A DNA stretch of 22,199 bases, taken from assembly GCA_035535035.1 (NCBI GenBank), contig DATLQW010000123.1:1-22199 (forward strand), in the 5' to 3' direction. Each line of letters starts with the position of its first letter. Position 1 is the first letter of the stretch. The notes under the pieces were generated by a model that saw nothing but the letters and a program-made list of their open reading frames with translations, made no database searches and was not told the origin of the DNA. The position numbers and the translations under genes were made by a program. Below, piece after piece: positions 7,441 through 17,210 of the stretch. The DNA is from JASHVB01 sp035535035 (GTDB lineage Bacteria; Pseudomonadota; Alphaproteobacteria; Acetobacterales; Acetobacteraceae).

Positions 7441-8394
7441 TCACGCCGCGCGCTTCGCCGGGCGCGGCCAACGCACCGCTACCTGCGGCAGCACCTCCTC
7501 GACCAGCCGCCGTGTCTGCGCCAGCATGTCGTCATCTCCCTGCGCCGCCGGACGCAGGATGAATTTCGAGGCGCCGGCGTCCACGTACTCGGCAATCCGC
7601 GTCAGGATGGTCGTTGCGTCGCCCACCGCGAAGGCCTCGCGCGGATCGCGGCCGGTGCGGACGCGGTAGGCTTCCGCCACCCGGCCCATGCCCGGATCGT
7701 CCCAGGTGCCGAAGCGGTACGCGCAGGCCGCGCCGTAGTGATCGTCGTCGATGTGCCGGCCGGCCGCCGCCACCGCGGCGCGGATCGCGGCGATTACCCG
7801 GCCCACTTCCGCGGCGGGTTCGGCACCCGCCTGCCAGCCGGTGCCATAACGCGCGGTGCGCCGCACCGCAGCCTCCGACGAGCCGCCGATCCACATCGGC
7901 AGGTCCGGCTGCGCCGGCAACGGCGCAATCTGCGCGCCGGTCAGGTGAAAATGCTTGCCCGCGTAATCCAGTTTTTCCCCCGTCCAGAGGCGGCCGATGA
8001 TTTCCAGCGCCTCGTCGGTCTTGCGGCCGCGCGTGGTGGGGTCGAGATGCATCGCCTGCCACTCCGGACCGCGCGGGCTGCCGATGCCGAAACCAGGCAG
8101 CAGCCGGCCACCCGACAGCATGTCGATCGTGGCGCATTGTTTCGCCAGCAGCACCGGCTCGCGCATCGCCACCGAAACCACGTTGACGCCGAACTTCAGC
8201 CGCCGCGTGCGGCCGGCGATCGCCGCCAGTGCGCTCATACTCTCCAGGATTGGTGCGCGGCTGACCAGGCGGTCGGTCTGCCACAGCGAATCGATGCCGC
8301 CGGCTTCGCACAGATCGACCCAGCGCCAGAAGCCGGCGGCGGTATCGAAGGGGAACTCCATGATCCCCAGGCCCACGGCGATGCTGCGTTGCAT
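7441..8394 (-). CDS. LLM-class (luciferase-like) flavin-dependent oxidoreductase, 317 aa
   Basis: A TIM-barrel oxidoreductase of the bacterial luciferase-like superfamily, using FMN or F420. Typical strands are seen: GIDSLWQTDRL near the N-terminus, LKFGVNVVSVAMREPVLLAK, then the signature TIDMLSGGRLLPGFGIGSP, and later PMWIGGSSEAAVRRTARYGTG (cut here to its core IGGSSEAAVRR). The C-terminal part ends KFILRPA, the usual last barrel strand. The substrate is unknown, and without context I cannot choose FMN over F420. ATG 8394 has AGGAG seven bases upstream, which decides the start over the longer open frame. It is a stand-alone gene between a repeat and a pseudogene. Confidence 0.88.
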   Translation of the reverse strand: MQRSIAVGLGIMEFPFDTAAGFWRWVDLCEAGGIDSLWQTDRLVSRAPILESMSALAAIAGRTRRLKFGVNVVSVAMREPVLLAKQCATIDMLSGGRLLPGFGIGSPRGPEWQAMHLDPTTRGRKTDEALEIIGRLWTGEKLDYAGKHFHLTGAQIAPLPAQPDLPMWIGGSSEAAVRRTARYGTGWQAGAEPAAEVGRVIAAIRAAVAAAGRHIDDDHYGAACAYRFGTWDDPGMGRVAEAYRVRTGRDPREAFAVGDATTILTRIAEYVDAGASKFILRPAAQGDDDMLAQTRRLVEEVLPQVAVRWPRPAKRAA

Positions 8395-8535
8395 GGGTCG
8401 GCTCCTTGATGAAATGGATGTCATCGTTCTACGGCAGGCGGCGCGGCGCAAGTGATCGCGTCGCGCTGGACGGAGTGCCGCGCGGGCTTTGGGACACCAG
8501 CCGCCCGGAGACACAGGCACGGAGGAGACGAACCG

Positions 8536-8675
8536 ATGCCGCCAGACTGACGCGACGCACATTCCTTGCCGGCACCGGCCGGTGCCGCGACTCTGCCGAT
8601 GCCCGCCATCGCGCGGAACAAGCCCATCCGCAGCGGCTTGTTGTCAGTAAAGACCGGACCTTGGCGCGGGGCGGC
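8536..8675 (+). pseudogene. Shattered 5' end of a Tat-exported ABC transporter substrate-binding protein gene
   Basis: A strong ribosome binding site (GGAGGAGA at 8521-8528) precedes ATG 8536, but that frame stops after four codons. In the next frame, from 8547, comes a twin-arginine signal (LTRRTFLAGTG). A third frame from 8587 gives ATLPMPAIARNKPIR and GLLSVKTGP, and a further shift near 8661 gives LARGG. Joined together, these match the beginning of periplasmic branched-chain amino acid-type binding proteins (Tat signal, Ala-rich core, then the first strand with KTGPLA). After about 8680 nothing recognisable remains up to the methyltransferase gene, so most of the gene is lost. The frame breaks are directly visible; the exact family is inference. 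Confidence 0.55.
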
Positions 8676-8837
8676 CCGATCCCGTCGGTGTATCCCGGCT
8701 GGATCAGGACATGCTGCCGCTCGCCCTGGTCGTGGTGGATGCCACCACCGAGGCGCCGCGGCGGGATGGGGTGGATCCGCACCAGCATCTGGGGGTGTTC
8801 CGAGCGCCCTGTCGTCCCCCTCGTTGTCATTCCGCGG

Positions 8838-9797
8838 TCACAGTTCGCCGCGCGCCGCGGCCCGTTCCAGCCGCTCCAGCAAGGCTGCCGTCGCTTCGCC
8901 CTGCCCGATCGGGCTGATGATCCGCGCCAGCTCGGCCAGCAATGCCACGTCCTCGGGCCATGCCGCGGCCGAGGCCAGCGCCAGGCGCGCCGCCTCCTCC
9001 GGGCGGCCAGCCAGCACGCACATGTCGATGCGCGAGAGGCTGTCGCGCGGGCCGGGGTTGCGCGCCGCTTCCTCCGCGATGCAGCGATACACCGCCTGGA
9101 CCTCCGCATGCCGGAAATCCAGGCGATGATTCGATGGATAGGTGTTCTCGCCCCGGGTGAACACGATCATGTTGCGGTGGAACGCCACGGAATCGGTGAT
9201 CGCCCCATAAGCGCCCGCCCCCAACGGGTCGCCGTCCGCGGCCCGGAATCCCTCCTGTTCCTGCATGGCGCGCACGAGATGATTGGCAAGGTCGTAGATC
9301 GAGCCTCGGCCGCTCGCCTCGCCGCCGGTCTTGGCGGCGAACGCGGTCTGGGTGTCCTCCACCACGTAGATGCCGCCGGCCGGCATCGACGCGTAAAGGC
9401 CGCGGAACGAGGTCAGCACGTGGGCCACGTGATGGCTGCCGTCGTCGATGACGATGTCGAACGGCCCATGCGCCGCGACGAGGCCCCGCAGCAGGTTCTC
9501 GTCGGCCTGCGAACCCTGCACGATGGTGACGCGCGGCGAGATGTGCAGCCGCTTCGGATGGAAGTCGAGGCCGACGATGCGGCCGGCCGGGAAATACTCC
9601 GCCCACATGCGCAGGCTGGAGCCACCGGCTTCGGGCACCGCATAGCCGCCGACACCGAGCTCGAGCAGGCGGACCGGGCGGTCACGCAGGTGCTGCAACA
9701 GCCGGTGGTAGATCGGCGTGTACAGGTGCCCGCCGAACTTGTCCGAACCGTGGCGGATGGCAAGGCGGCTCAGCGGGTCGAGGTCGTCGGGGGTCAC
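8838..9797 (-). CDS. Class I SAM-dependent methyltransferase with helical C-terminal tail, 319 aa
   Basis: The N-terminal two-thirds is a Rossmann methyltransferase: HGSDKFGGHLYTPIYHRLL at 16-34, motif I LLELGVGG at 44-51, acidic residue in IVGLDFHP near 78, and FDIVIDDGSHH near 110-122. This arrangement (HGSDK, then Y..IYH, then DDGSHH) resembles macrolide sugar O-methyltransferases of the MycE/TylE type and related enzymes acting on sugars or glycans. From about residue 225 the sequence turns into Ala/Leu-rich paired helices that look like degenerate TPR repeats (VLAGRPEEAARLAL, DVALLAELARI). The start GTG 9797 has AAGGAG at ideal spacing; the frame is open further upstream without such support. 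It follows acpS on the same strand after 124 bp. Substrate unknown. Confidence 0.82.
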   Translation of the reverse strand: MTPDDLDPLSRLAIRHGSDKFGGHLYTPIYHRLLQHLRDRPVRLLELGVGGYAVPEAGGSSLRMWAEYFPAGRIVGLDFHPKRLHISPRVTIVQGSQADENLLRGLVAAHGPFDIVIDDGSHHVAHVLTSFRGLYASMPAGGIYVVEDTQTAFAAKTGGEASGRGSIYDLANHLVRAMQEQEGFRAADGDPLGAGAYGAITDSVAFHRNMIVFTRGENTYPSNHRLDFRHAEVQAVYRCIAEEAARNPGPRDSLSRIDMCVLAGRPEEAARLALASAAAWPEDVALLAELARIISPIGQGEATAALLERLERAAARGEL

Positions 9798-9921
9798 GCC
9801 AGGCTCCTTCGAGATGCCGTTTGCCGCCGCACCCGCGCCGGATCGCCGCCCGGGGCCGCAGCGCCCGTGGCCGGCCAGGTCCGTGGCGACGTGCCGCGCC
9901 TGGCACGGCGGTTGTCGCAAA

Positions 9922-10326
9922 TCACGCGGGGTCGGCCGAGATGATCACCTGCGCGTAGGCGTATGGGTATTCGTCCGTCATGGTCAGCGCCACGGCGGCC
10001 CGCATCCCGGGCGGGGTGATCGCAGCCAGGCGCTCGGCCGCGCCGCCGGTCATTTGCAGCGTCGGCTGCCCGCCCGGCAGGTTGACCACGCCGAGATTGC
10101 CGAAGAACACGCCGCGCCGAAACCCCGTGCCAAGCGCCTTCGCCGCTGCCTCCTTGGCGGCAAACCGCTTGGCGAACGTCGCCGCACGGATCGTTTCCGT
10201 GCGGCGCATTGCCTTGGCGCGCTCGGTCTCGGTGAACACGCGATGCAGGAAACGGTCGCCGTGCCGGGCGATCACCGCCTCGATGCGGCGAATATCCACG
10301 ATGTCGGAACCGAGGCCGAGAATCAT
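9922..10326 (-). CDS. acpS: Holo-[acyl-carrier-protein] synthase, 134 aa
   Basis: Transfers 4'-phosphopantetheine from CoA to a serine of acyl carrier protein, activating fatty acid synthesis. The family signature GLGSDIVDIRRIE lies at the N-terminus with Mg-binding Asp8, and FAAKEAAAKALGTG carries the second Mg ligand Glu59 and the conserved Lys. The length is normal. It lies downstream of rel on the same strand, as in many alphaproteobacteria, though pyrE, pdxJ and lepB that often sit nearby are absent. A 194-bp gap with a palindromic repeat separates it from rel. Confidence 0.95.
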   Translation of the reverse strand: MILGLGSDIVDIRRIEAVIARHGDRFLHRVFTETERAKAMRRTETIRAATFAKRFAAKEAAAKALGTGFRRGVFFGNLGVVNLPGGQPTLQMTGGAAERLAAITPPGMRAAVALTMTDEYPYAYAQVIISADPA

Positions 10327-10424
10327 GTTCAGCGTTCAGCCGTTACGCCAAGCGGCGAAATAGCCGACGCACGCAAGCGAGCGCCGAGGCGCGCGTCATC
10401 GCGGAACATGCCACCGCGGAACGT

Positions 10425-10458
10425 GTCATTGCTTCGTCGCTTCGCTCCTGGCAATGAC
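10425..10458. repeat. REP-like palindrome between rel and acpS
   Basis: GTCATTGC (10425-10432) and GCAATGAC (10451-10458) form a perfect 8-bp stem around TTCGTCGCTTCGCTCCTG. Elements of this kind (GTCATTGC with an inner GAGCGAAGCGA on the other strand) are widespread in alphaproteobacterial intergenic regions. It could stabilise or end the rel transcript. Confidence 0.6.
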
Positions 10459-10520
10459 ATGGGTGCGGTCGCGCCGCCGCCGTCCCCCTGACCGCTGAGC
10501 GCTGAGCGGTGACCACGGCC

Positions 10521-12815
<2,295 letters not shown>

Positions 12816-12821
12816 TGCGCG

Positions 12822-13226
12822 CTACCTGAGGCGACCGCCGAGTTCGGCCTCGATGGCCGCTTCCATGTCCTCGGAAGACATTTCCTCGTTCTCCACCGGC
12901 AGGCCCGCGGTCTCCTCCTCGGCATTGATGTCCTGCAGCCCGAAAATGTTCTGGTCGGTGGGGATGAGGTCCAGTACCTCCTCGTCCGCCGGCTCGGGTT
13001 CCGGCGCGCGCGACAGCGACTTCACCAAATCCTGCTCGATCCGGTTAAGGTCGATGGTCTCGTCCGCGATCTCGCGCAGCGCAACGACCGGGTTCTTGTC
13101 GTTGTCGCGGTCCACCGAAAGCTCCTCACCGCGAGACAGGTTGCGCGCGCGCTGGGCGGCAAGCAACACGAGCTCGAAGCGGTTGGGGACTTTCTGGACG
13201 CAGTCCTCGACGGTAACGCGCGCCAT
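12822..13226 (-). CDS. rpoZ: DNA-directed RNA polymerase omega subunit, 134 aa
   Basis: Small RNA polymerase subunit that helps assemble beta-prime and contributes to ppGpp sensing. The conserved core occupies the first 65 residues: MARVTVEDCVQKVPNRFELV, then AAQRARNLSRG, then NPVVALREIADETI. The rest is a long acidic tail rich in Glu and Asp, as is common in alphaproteobacterial omega proteins. ATG 13226 is preceded by GGAGGC, and a promoter lies at 13263-13291. It leads the rpoZ-rel unit. Confidence 0.96.
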   Translation of the reverse strand: MARVTVEDCVQKVPNRFELVLLAAQRARNLSRGEELSVDRDNDKNPVVALREIADETIDLNRIEQDLVKSLSRAPEPEPADEEVLDLIPTDQNIFGLQDINAEEETAGLPVENEEMSSEDMEAAIEAELGGRLR

Positions 13227-13262
13227 GCGCAGATGCCTCCGGTTAACGCGGGGTGAGCGTGT

Positions 13263-13291
13263 TACCTAGGCGATCGGCGGGGTTTTTGCAA
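13263..13291 (-). promoter_or_regulatory. Promoter of rpoZ-rel
   Basis: Minus-strand TTGCAA (13291-13286) and TAGGTA (13268-13263) are separated by 17 bp. The expected start near 13256 gives a leader of about 30 nt before the rpoZ ATG. Confidence 0.45.
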
Positions 13292-13450
13292 CCGCGAGCG
13301 GGCATTCGCCGCGCGCCGGCGTCAGGAAGACAGTGAAAACCATGCTGTGCACGGCAGGGGCGGTCTATCGGTCGCTGATGCCGGCCGCGGCACCGGCGCC
13401 GGCGAAGGCTTCGGTTCGCCTTGCGCGGGCGAGCCGTGCCATCATCCGGG

Positions 13451-14467
13451 TCATGCCGGTTTGACCCGCTTCGAACCCGAACGCCGCCGCAACGTGGCGA
13501 TCCCGGCCAGGGCGGCGCCGAGCAGGGCCATCGTTCCCGGCTCCGGCACGGCATTCAACGCGGCATGGGCAATAGCGGCCTGACCGGCCGCGGTCGGGTG
13601 CAGGGCATCCCAGAACAGGTATTTGGCGGGGTCGGGGCAGACGGAGCCGCCGCCTGTGTAGGGGCCGACATAGCAAGGGTTCGTGACGTCGGTGAACCCG
13701 TAGGCCCCAGGTGTGGCAACCACACCGTCCAGCAGGGCAAACGTATTGAGGAAGGACAGGTCGATGCCAGGCGTGGGTGCCAGGCTCGCGAGATCGGTTT
13801 GCAGGGCAGTGTCGTACGCCGCCGCGAGCGCCGTTCCCGCTGCCGCCACCGGCGCGCCGAGCGCGGTGAGGGTCGGGGTGATCCCGAGATCGCCGACCAG
13901 CGGAACGAGGAAATTCGTTGCGCCGGCAGCGGCCAGCGCGGCGATGGCCGACGCCTCGGTCCGGGCGGCGCCCTGGGCTTCCAGCAACGCCGTCGATCCG
14001 GTCGCCCCGCCGCTGATAATGTTGAAGACGTCGTTGGAGCCGATCCAGACCGAGTAGAGCGCGGATCGCGGAGCCAGCCCGCTGACCGCCGCGAGGAACA
14101 GACCGACCTGCTGTGTCAGGGTCGGCACCGGCACGGTCGGTGACAGGGTCGCCGTGTAGCCCGTCGTGGCACCGCCAAAGGCGAAGTCGGTGCCGCCGGC
14201 GAGCGACGGCAGTACCGGGCCGAGCCCGAGGCTGGCCGCGAGGTCTTCCACCCAGATCGGCCCATTGGAGTACTGGCCGTTGGCATAGGGCGCTGCCGGT
14301 TGCGGTGGGAAAGGTGACCCGGGCGCGGTCGTCGCCAGAAACACGTTGCCGGCATCCGAAAGGCTGTCGCCGAACACATAGAGTGTGGAATAGGCATGCG
14401 CCGCGACGGGCGACAACGCGAGCAACAGCGCGCCCATGGCGATCGCGATCCGGCATTTCCGCTTCAT
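13451..14467 (-). CDS. Secreted GDSL (SGNH) esterase/lipase with PEP-CTERM sorting tail, 338 aa
   Basis: An exported ester hydrolase. Residues 1-25 form a signal peptide (basic MKRKCR, hydrophobic core, cleavage after AHA). The SGNH blocks are in order: nucleophile Ser35 in FGDSLSDAGN, WIGSND in the middle (block III), and Asp287/His290 in WDALHPTAAGQ (block V). The last 33 residues are a PEP-CTERM signal: VPEPG at 307-311, a hydrophobic stretch, then RRRSGSKR. Such tails are recognised by an exosortase and direct the protein to the cell surface or matrix. The ATG at 14467 follows GAGAGAGA, with a near-consensus promoter upstream. The gene stands between folK and rpoZ, genes that are usually neighbours, so it looks like an insertion. 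The substrate is unknown. Confidence 0.9.
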   Translation of the reverse strand: MKRKCRIAIAMGALLLALSPVAAHAYSTLYVFGDSLSDAGNVFLATTAPGSPFPPQPAAPYANGQYSNGPIWVEDLAASLGLGPVLPSLAGGTDFAFGGATTGYTATLSPTVPVPTLTQQVGLFLAAVSGLAPRSALYSVWIGSNDVFNIISGGATGSTALLEAQGAARTEASAIAALAAAGATNFLVPLVGDLGITPTLTALGAPVAAAGTALAAAYDTALQTDLASLAPTPGIDLSFLNTFALLDGVVATPGAYGFTDVTNPCYVGPYTGGGSVCPDPAKYLFWDALHPTAAGQAAIAHAALNAVPEPGTMALLGAALAGIATLRRRSGSKRVKPA

Positions 14468-14511
14468 CCGGTCTCTCTCTCTTGCAGGTCGGGAACATTC
14501 TGAACGCGCCG

Positions 14512-14540
14512 ATTGTACTGAATCGTCAACAGGCGTGCAA
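14512..14540 (-). promoter_or_regulatory. Promoter of the GDSL esterase gene
   Basis: Minus-strand TTGCAC (14540-14535) and TACAAT (14517-14512) have a spacing of 17 bp. The predicted start near 14505 lies about 38 nt before the ATG. Confidence 0.55.
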
Positions 14541-14683
14541 CGCCGGCGATCCGCCGGCCACTCGGCCGGACGGATGCAGGGGCCTCGATGACACCGACCC
14601 GTCTGGGACCCGCGGCTCCAGGGCTTGTCGGGGATTAACCGGGTCAAGCGACATTGCCGCAGCCGCTCCGGTCGTCATCCCCC

Positions 14684-14726
14684 GCGGAAGCGGGGACCCA
14701 GCACCCGAATGGGTCCCCGCTTTCGC
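14684..14726. repeat. Inverted repeat, REP-like
   Basis: Left arm 14684-14700 and right arm 14710-14726 match over 17 bp with one mismatch (core AAGCGGGGACCCA / TGGGTCCCCGCTT), around a 9-nt loop. The preceding GTCATCCCC resembles the start of a repeat type common in proteobacterial intergenic DNA. A family of copies elsewhere in the genome is expected but cannot be seen here. Confidence 0.65.
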
Positions 14727-14768
14727 GCCAGGGCATGCTCACATGCAATGTCGTACTCAAAATAGATG

Positions 14769-14812
14769 GCGACTGCGGTCGGGCAAAGCCCGAGGTCGCG
14801 TCTGTATTTTTT
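14769..14812 (+). terminator. Orphan intrinsic-terminator-like hairpin
   Basis: CGGGC-AAA-GCCCG forms the tip and GCGAC pairs with GTCGC at the base; a TTTTTT run follows at 14807-14812. No plus-strand gene lies upstream within the intergenic region, so it may be a relic, part of a mobile repeat, or the end of an unseen small RNA. Confidence 0.35.
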
Positions 14813-15052
14813 CTATTTGTCCGGCCGAAGTCATGGTGCATGGGCAGGCTTCGACCGGCACCAGCAACCCGTTGATTTCGCTTACGGTTTGGGGATGTGA
14901 GAATCCCCTGGCGCTTTCGCGGGGATGCCGATACGGGTGATCGTCCTCACCGCGATCGGAGCGATTATTCCCTGACGATCGCTTATCGCGCAGCCGGACG
15001 ATGGCTCGGTGGAAAGCTCCCCGATTTTCCGCCTTGCGTCACCCCAGGCCCT

Positions 15053-15604
15053 CTACAACGCCCGCACCTCCTGCGACGGCAGCGCGGCGATCAACGCCTC
15101 GACGCTTCGACCGAGCACCGGATGCACCCAGCCGGGGACCAGCTCGGCCAGCGGCACCAGGACGAACGCCCGTTCATGGGCGCGCGGATGCGGCAGCACT
15201 GGGTCGGGTGCGCGGCGCACCATGTCGCCGATCGCCACGATGTCCAGGTCCAGCACGCGCGGGGCATTCGCGGCGCCACGCGTCCGACCGGCCGCCGCTT
15301 CCAGTGCCATGAGGCGTTGCAGCAACTCCGCCGGGTCGATTGCGCCGCCATGCTCAACCATGAGGTGGGCGATGGCGTTCACATAGACCGGCTGCCCTGC
15401 GACCGGCTGTCCTGCGATCGGAGTCCCGGCCGGCAGCACCGGCGCCGTGGCGAACCAGCGCGACAGGCCGCGCAGCCGCAACGCCGGCAGGGCATCGAGC
15501 GCCGCCGCCGCCCGCCGGCAGGTTTCCAGCGGTGTCGCGCCGTCCGGCCCCGGCAGATTGGCGCCGATGGAGACCAGGATCGTTCGGCAAGAGATTCCCG
15601 TCAC
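15053..15604 (-). CDS. folK: 2-amino-4-hydroxy-6-hydroxymethyldihydropteridine diphosphokinase, 183 aa
   Basis: Adds pyrophosphate from ATP to the pterin precursor in folate synthesis. The HPPK layout is complete: VSIGANL at the N-terminus, YVNAIAHL in the middle, the signature APRVLDLDIVAIGD with Mg-binding Asp119 and Asp121, and the final LPHPRAHERAFVLVPLAEL motif (19 residues) that closes the active site. An unusual short repeat (AGTPIAGQPVAGQPVY, around 59-74) precedes YVNA and comes from a 15-nt tandem duplication near 15385-15420. The start is GTG 15604; no ATG fits and the ribosome binding site is weak. It is divergent from the NYN gene, a common alphaproteobacterial arrangement. Confidence 0.93.
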   Translation of the reverse strand: MTGISCRTILVSIGANLPGPDGATPLETCRRAAAALDALPALRLRGLSRWFATAPVLPAGTPIAGQPVAGQPVYVNAIAHLMVEHGGAIDPAELLQRLMALEAAAGRTRGAANAPRVLDLDIVAIGDMVRRAPDPVLPHPRAHERAFVLVPLAELVPGWVHPVLGRSVEALIAALPSQEVRAL

Positions 15605-15748
15605 CCCGTTTCACTTTTCCGCCGAATGCGCGATGCTGGGGGGTCTGTCGCCCCGGGCAGCCCGGTTTGCCCGGTCAGCGCAGCTTCAGGCCGCGGTTTG
15701 GTTTGAACGCGGCCCCGCCCGTCTTCGTTTGCCAAGAGGTCAACACCC

Positions 15749-16354
15749 ATGCATTTCCTGCCCGACGAACGCGTCGCCCTGTTCATCGACGGAGCCAATC
15801 TCTACTCCGCCTCACGCAATCTCGGCTTCGATGTGGATTACCGCAACCTGCTGGAGTTCTTCCGCAAGAAAGCGCACATCATCCGCGCCTATTATTATTC
15901 GGCGGTGCTGGAGACCGACGAATACTCGCCGTTGAAGCCGTTGACCGATTGGCTCGCCTATAACGGCTATACGCTGGTGACCAAGCCGGCGAAGGAATTC
16001 ACCGATTCCTCCGGCCGCCGCCGCATCAAGGGCAGCATGGATATCGAGGTGGCGGTGGACATGCTGGAGCTGGCGCCGCGGCTGGATCACGCGGTTTTGT
16101 TCAGCGGCGATTCGGATTTCCGCCGGCTGGTGGAGGCGGTGCAGCGCAAGGGCGTCCGGGTGTCGGTGATCTCCTCGATCCGCACGACGCCGCCGATGGT
16201 GGCGGACGAATTGCGCCGTCAGGCGGACCAGTTCGTCGAGTTGGCGGATATCGCACCGGAATTCACCCGCCGCCAGACCGAGCCGCGCGTACGGACGGTG
16301 CCGGTGCGGCAAACTCCGGCGGAGCCGTTCGCCGACCCTCGCGACACGGTCTAG
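15749..16354 (+). CDS. NYN-domain (LabA/DUF88-like) putative RNase, 201 aa
   Basis: A PIN-like NYN-domain protein, probably a metal-dependent ribonuclease. The acidic residues of the active site are visible: Asp14 in LFIDGANLY, Asp98 in GSMDIEVAVDML, and Asp121/Asp123 in LFSGDSDFRRLVEAV. The domain spans about residues 8-170; the C-terminal 30 residues are Arg/Pro/Thr-rich and probably disordered. AGAGG lies about 9 bp before the ATG. In many alphaproteobacteria this gene is next to folK and rpoZ-rel, as here apart from the inserted esterase. The biological target RNA is not known to me. Confidence 0.88.
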   Translation: MHFLPDERVALFIDGANLYSASRNLGFDVDYRNLLEFFRKKAHIIRAYYYSAVLETDEYSPLKPLTDWLAYNGYTLVTKPAKEFTDSSGRRRIKGSMDIEVAVDMLELAPRLDHAVLFSGDSDFRRLVEAVQRKGVRVSVISSIRTTPPMVADELRRQADQFVELADIAPEFTRRQTEPRVRTVPVRQTPAEPFADPRDTV

Positions 16355-16379
16355 CTGCGGGCGACTTCGCCTCCCACCA

Positions 16380-16427
16380 GCCGCGCGCCGCTCCCGGTCA
16401 TTGCGCGGATGACGGCAATGGCGCGGC
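16380..16427. terminator. Convergent hairpin between the NYN gene and phaR
   Basis: GCCGCGC (16380-16386) pairs with GCGCGGC (16421-16427), and inside it CATTGC (16399-16404) pairs with GCAATG (16415-16420). The structure sits between two convergent stop codons and could end both transcripts, although no T-run follows. The inner CATTGC/GCAATG recalls the palindrome at 10425-10458. Confidence 0.35.
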
Positions 16428-16428
16428 G

Positions 16429-17061
16429 TCACTCCTTGGCCGCTGGTTGCTTGGTCGCCGTGGCCGCCGCCAACTCGTGGCGCAAGCGGTCCACTTCGGC
16501 CTGCAGCGACGCGAGCTCTCCCGCGGGTTCGGCGCCTGGCGGCGAGCCGGCCGGCATTTCGCCAGTGGGACGATAGAATGGGGTGAACAGGCTGAAGGCG
16601 CGCTCCATCATGGCCATGTTCTGCCGGCTGACCTCTTCCATGTTGCCGAACGGAAACAGGGTGCTCACCGACCCCATCGTCTTCTGCATCGCCGCGCGCA
16701 TCTGCTCCTGCTGCTGGGAAAACGCCACCATCGCCTGTTCCAGGTATTTCGGCACCAGGCTCTGCATCTGGTCGCCGTAGAAGCCGATAAGCTGCCGCAG
16801 GAACGCGGTCGGCAGCAGGCTGCGGCCCTTGCCCTCCTCCTCGACGATGATCTGGGTCAGCACGCCGCGGGTGATGTCCTCGCCGGTCTTGGCATCGTAC
16901 ACCACGAAATCGCGGCCCTGGCGCACCATCTCGGCGAGGTTCTCCAGCGTGATGTAGCTGGAGCTGCGGGTGTCGTACAGGCGGCGGTTGGCGTATTTCT
17001 TCACCACCACCGGCGGCTCGGCCGTCTTGGTCGGAGGCGCGGTCTGGATGGGGTCGGCCAT
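16429..17061 (-). CDS. phaR: Polyhydroxyalkanoate synthesis repressor PhaR, 210 aa
   Basis: A DNA-binding repressor that also senses PHA polymer and controls phasin and PHA genes. The N-terminal PHB/PHA accumulation regulator domain is clear at about 24-80: VVKKYANRRLYDTRSSSYIT, then LENLAEMVRQG, then VYDAKTGEDITRGVLTQII. A second domain follows (LLPTAFLRQLIGFYGDQMQ, then YLEQAMVAF), with a Gln/Met-rich helical region. The tail from about 190 is a predicted coiled coil (LQAEVDRLRHEL). The ATG at 17061 follows GAGGAAACC, and upstream frame extension is Arg-rich nonsense. It is divergent from the PhaC-like pair across 149 bp, so it probably regulates them. Confidence 0.93.
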   Translation of the reverse strand: MADPIQTAPPTKTAEPPVVVKKYANRRLYDTRSSSYITLENLAEMVRQGRDFVVYDAKTGEDITRGVLTQIIVEEEGKGRSLLPTAFLRQLIGFYGDQMQSLVPKYLEQAMVAFSQQQEQMRAAMQKTMGSVSTLFPFGNMEEVSRQNMAMMERAFSLFTPFYRPTGEMPAGSPPGAEPAGELASLQAEVDRLRHELAAATATKQPAAKE

Positions 17062-17210
17062 GGTTTCCTCGTTGCGCGGCGGTGTTTTGCGTAGCATGCC
17101 CGTCCATGCCGCAGGTGCGAAAGCCCTTTTTGCATTGCAGCGCGGATTGCCGTTCCGCAGGGGGCACGGCACCCCTATGGTCCGCGCCGCGCGAGGAGGG
17201 CGAACGAGGC
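17062..17210. promoter_or_regulatory. Divergent control region between phaR and the PhaC-like pair, with candidate PhaR site
   Basis: The TGC-rich stretch TTGCATTGCAG at 17130-17140 is similar in style to sites bound by PhaR in other alphaproteobacteria, which are TGC-rich with dyad symmetry; this is inference. For the plus-strand gene a weak promoter can be drawn, TTCCGC (-35), 17 bp, TATGGT at 17176-17181, giving a short leader before ATG 17211. Confidence 0.3.

Larger units (their letters stand above)
14541..15052. other. Repeat-bearing intergenic region between folK and the esterase gene
   Basis: About 510 bp with no supported gene. It contains a long inverted repeat (14684-14726), an orphan terminator-like hairpin (14769-14812) and a short perfect hairpin, GGGGAT and ATCCCC, at 14891-14908. 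The part from about 14745 to 14900 is AT-richer than its surroundings. Frames across it show no motif. Confidence 0.5.

Noticed and set aside
13401..13420. GGCGAA/TTCGCC hairpin downstream of the esterase gene
   Set aside because: A six-base stem with no T-run is common by chance at this base composition.
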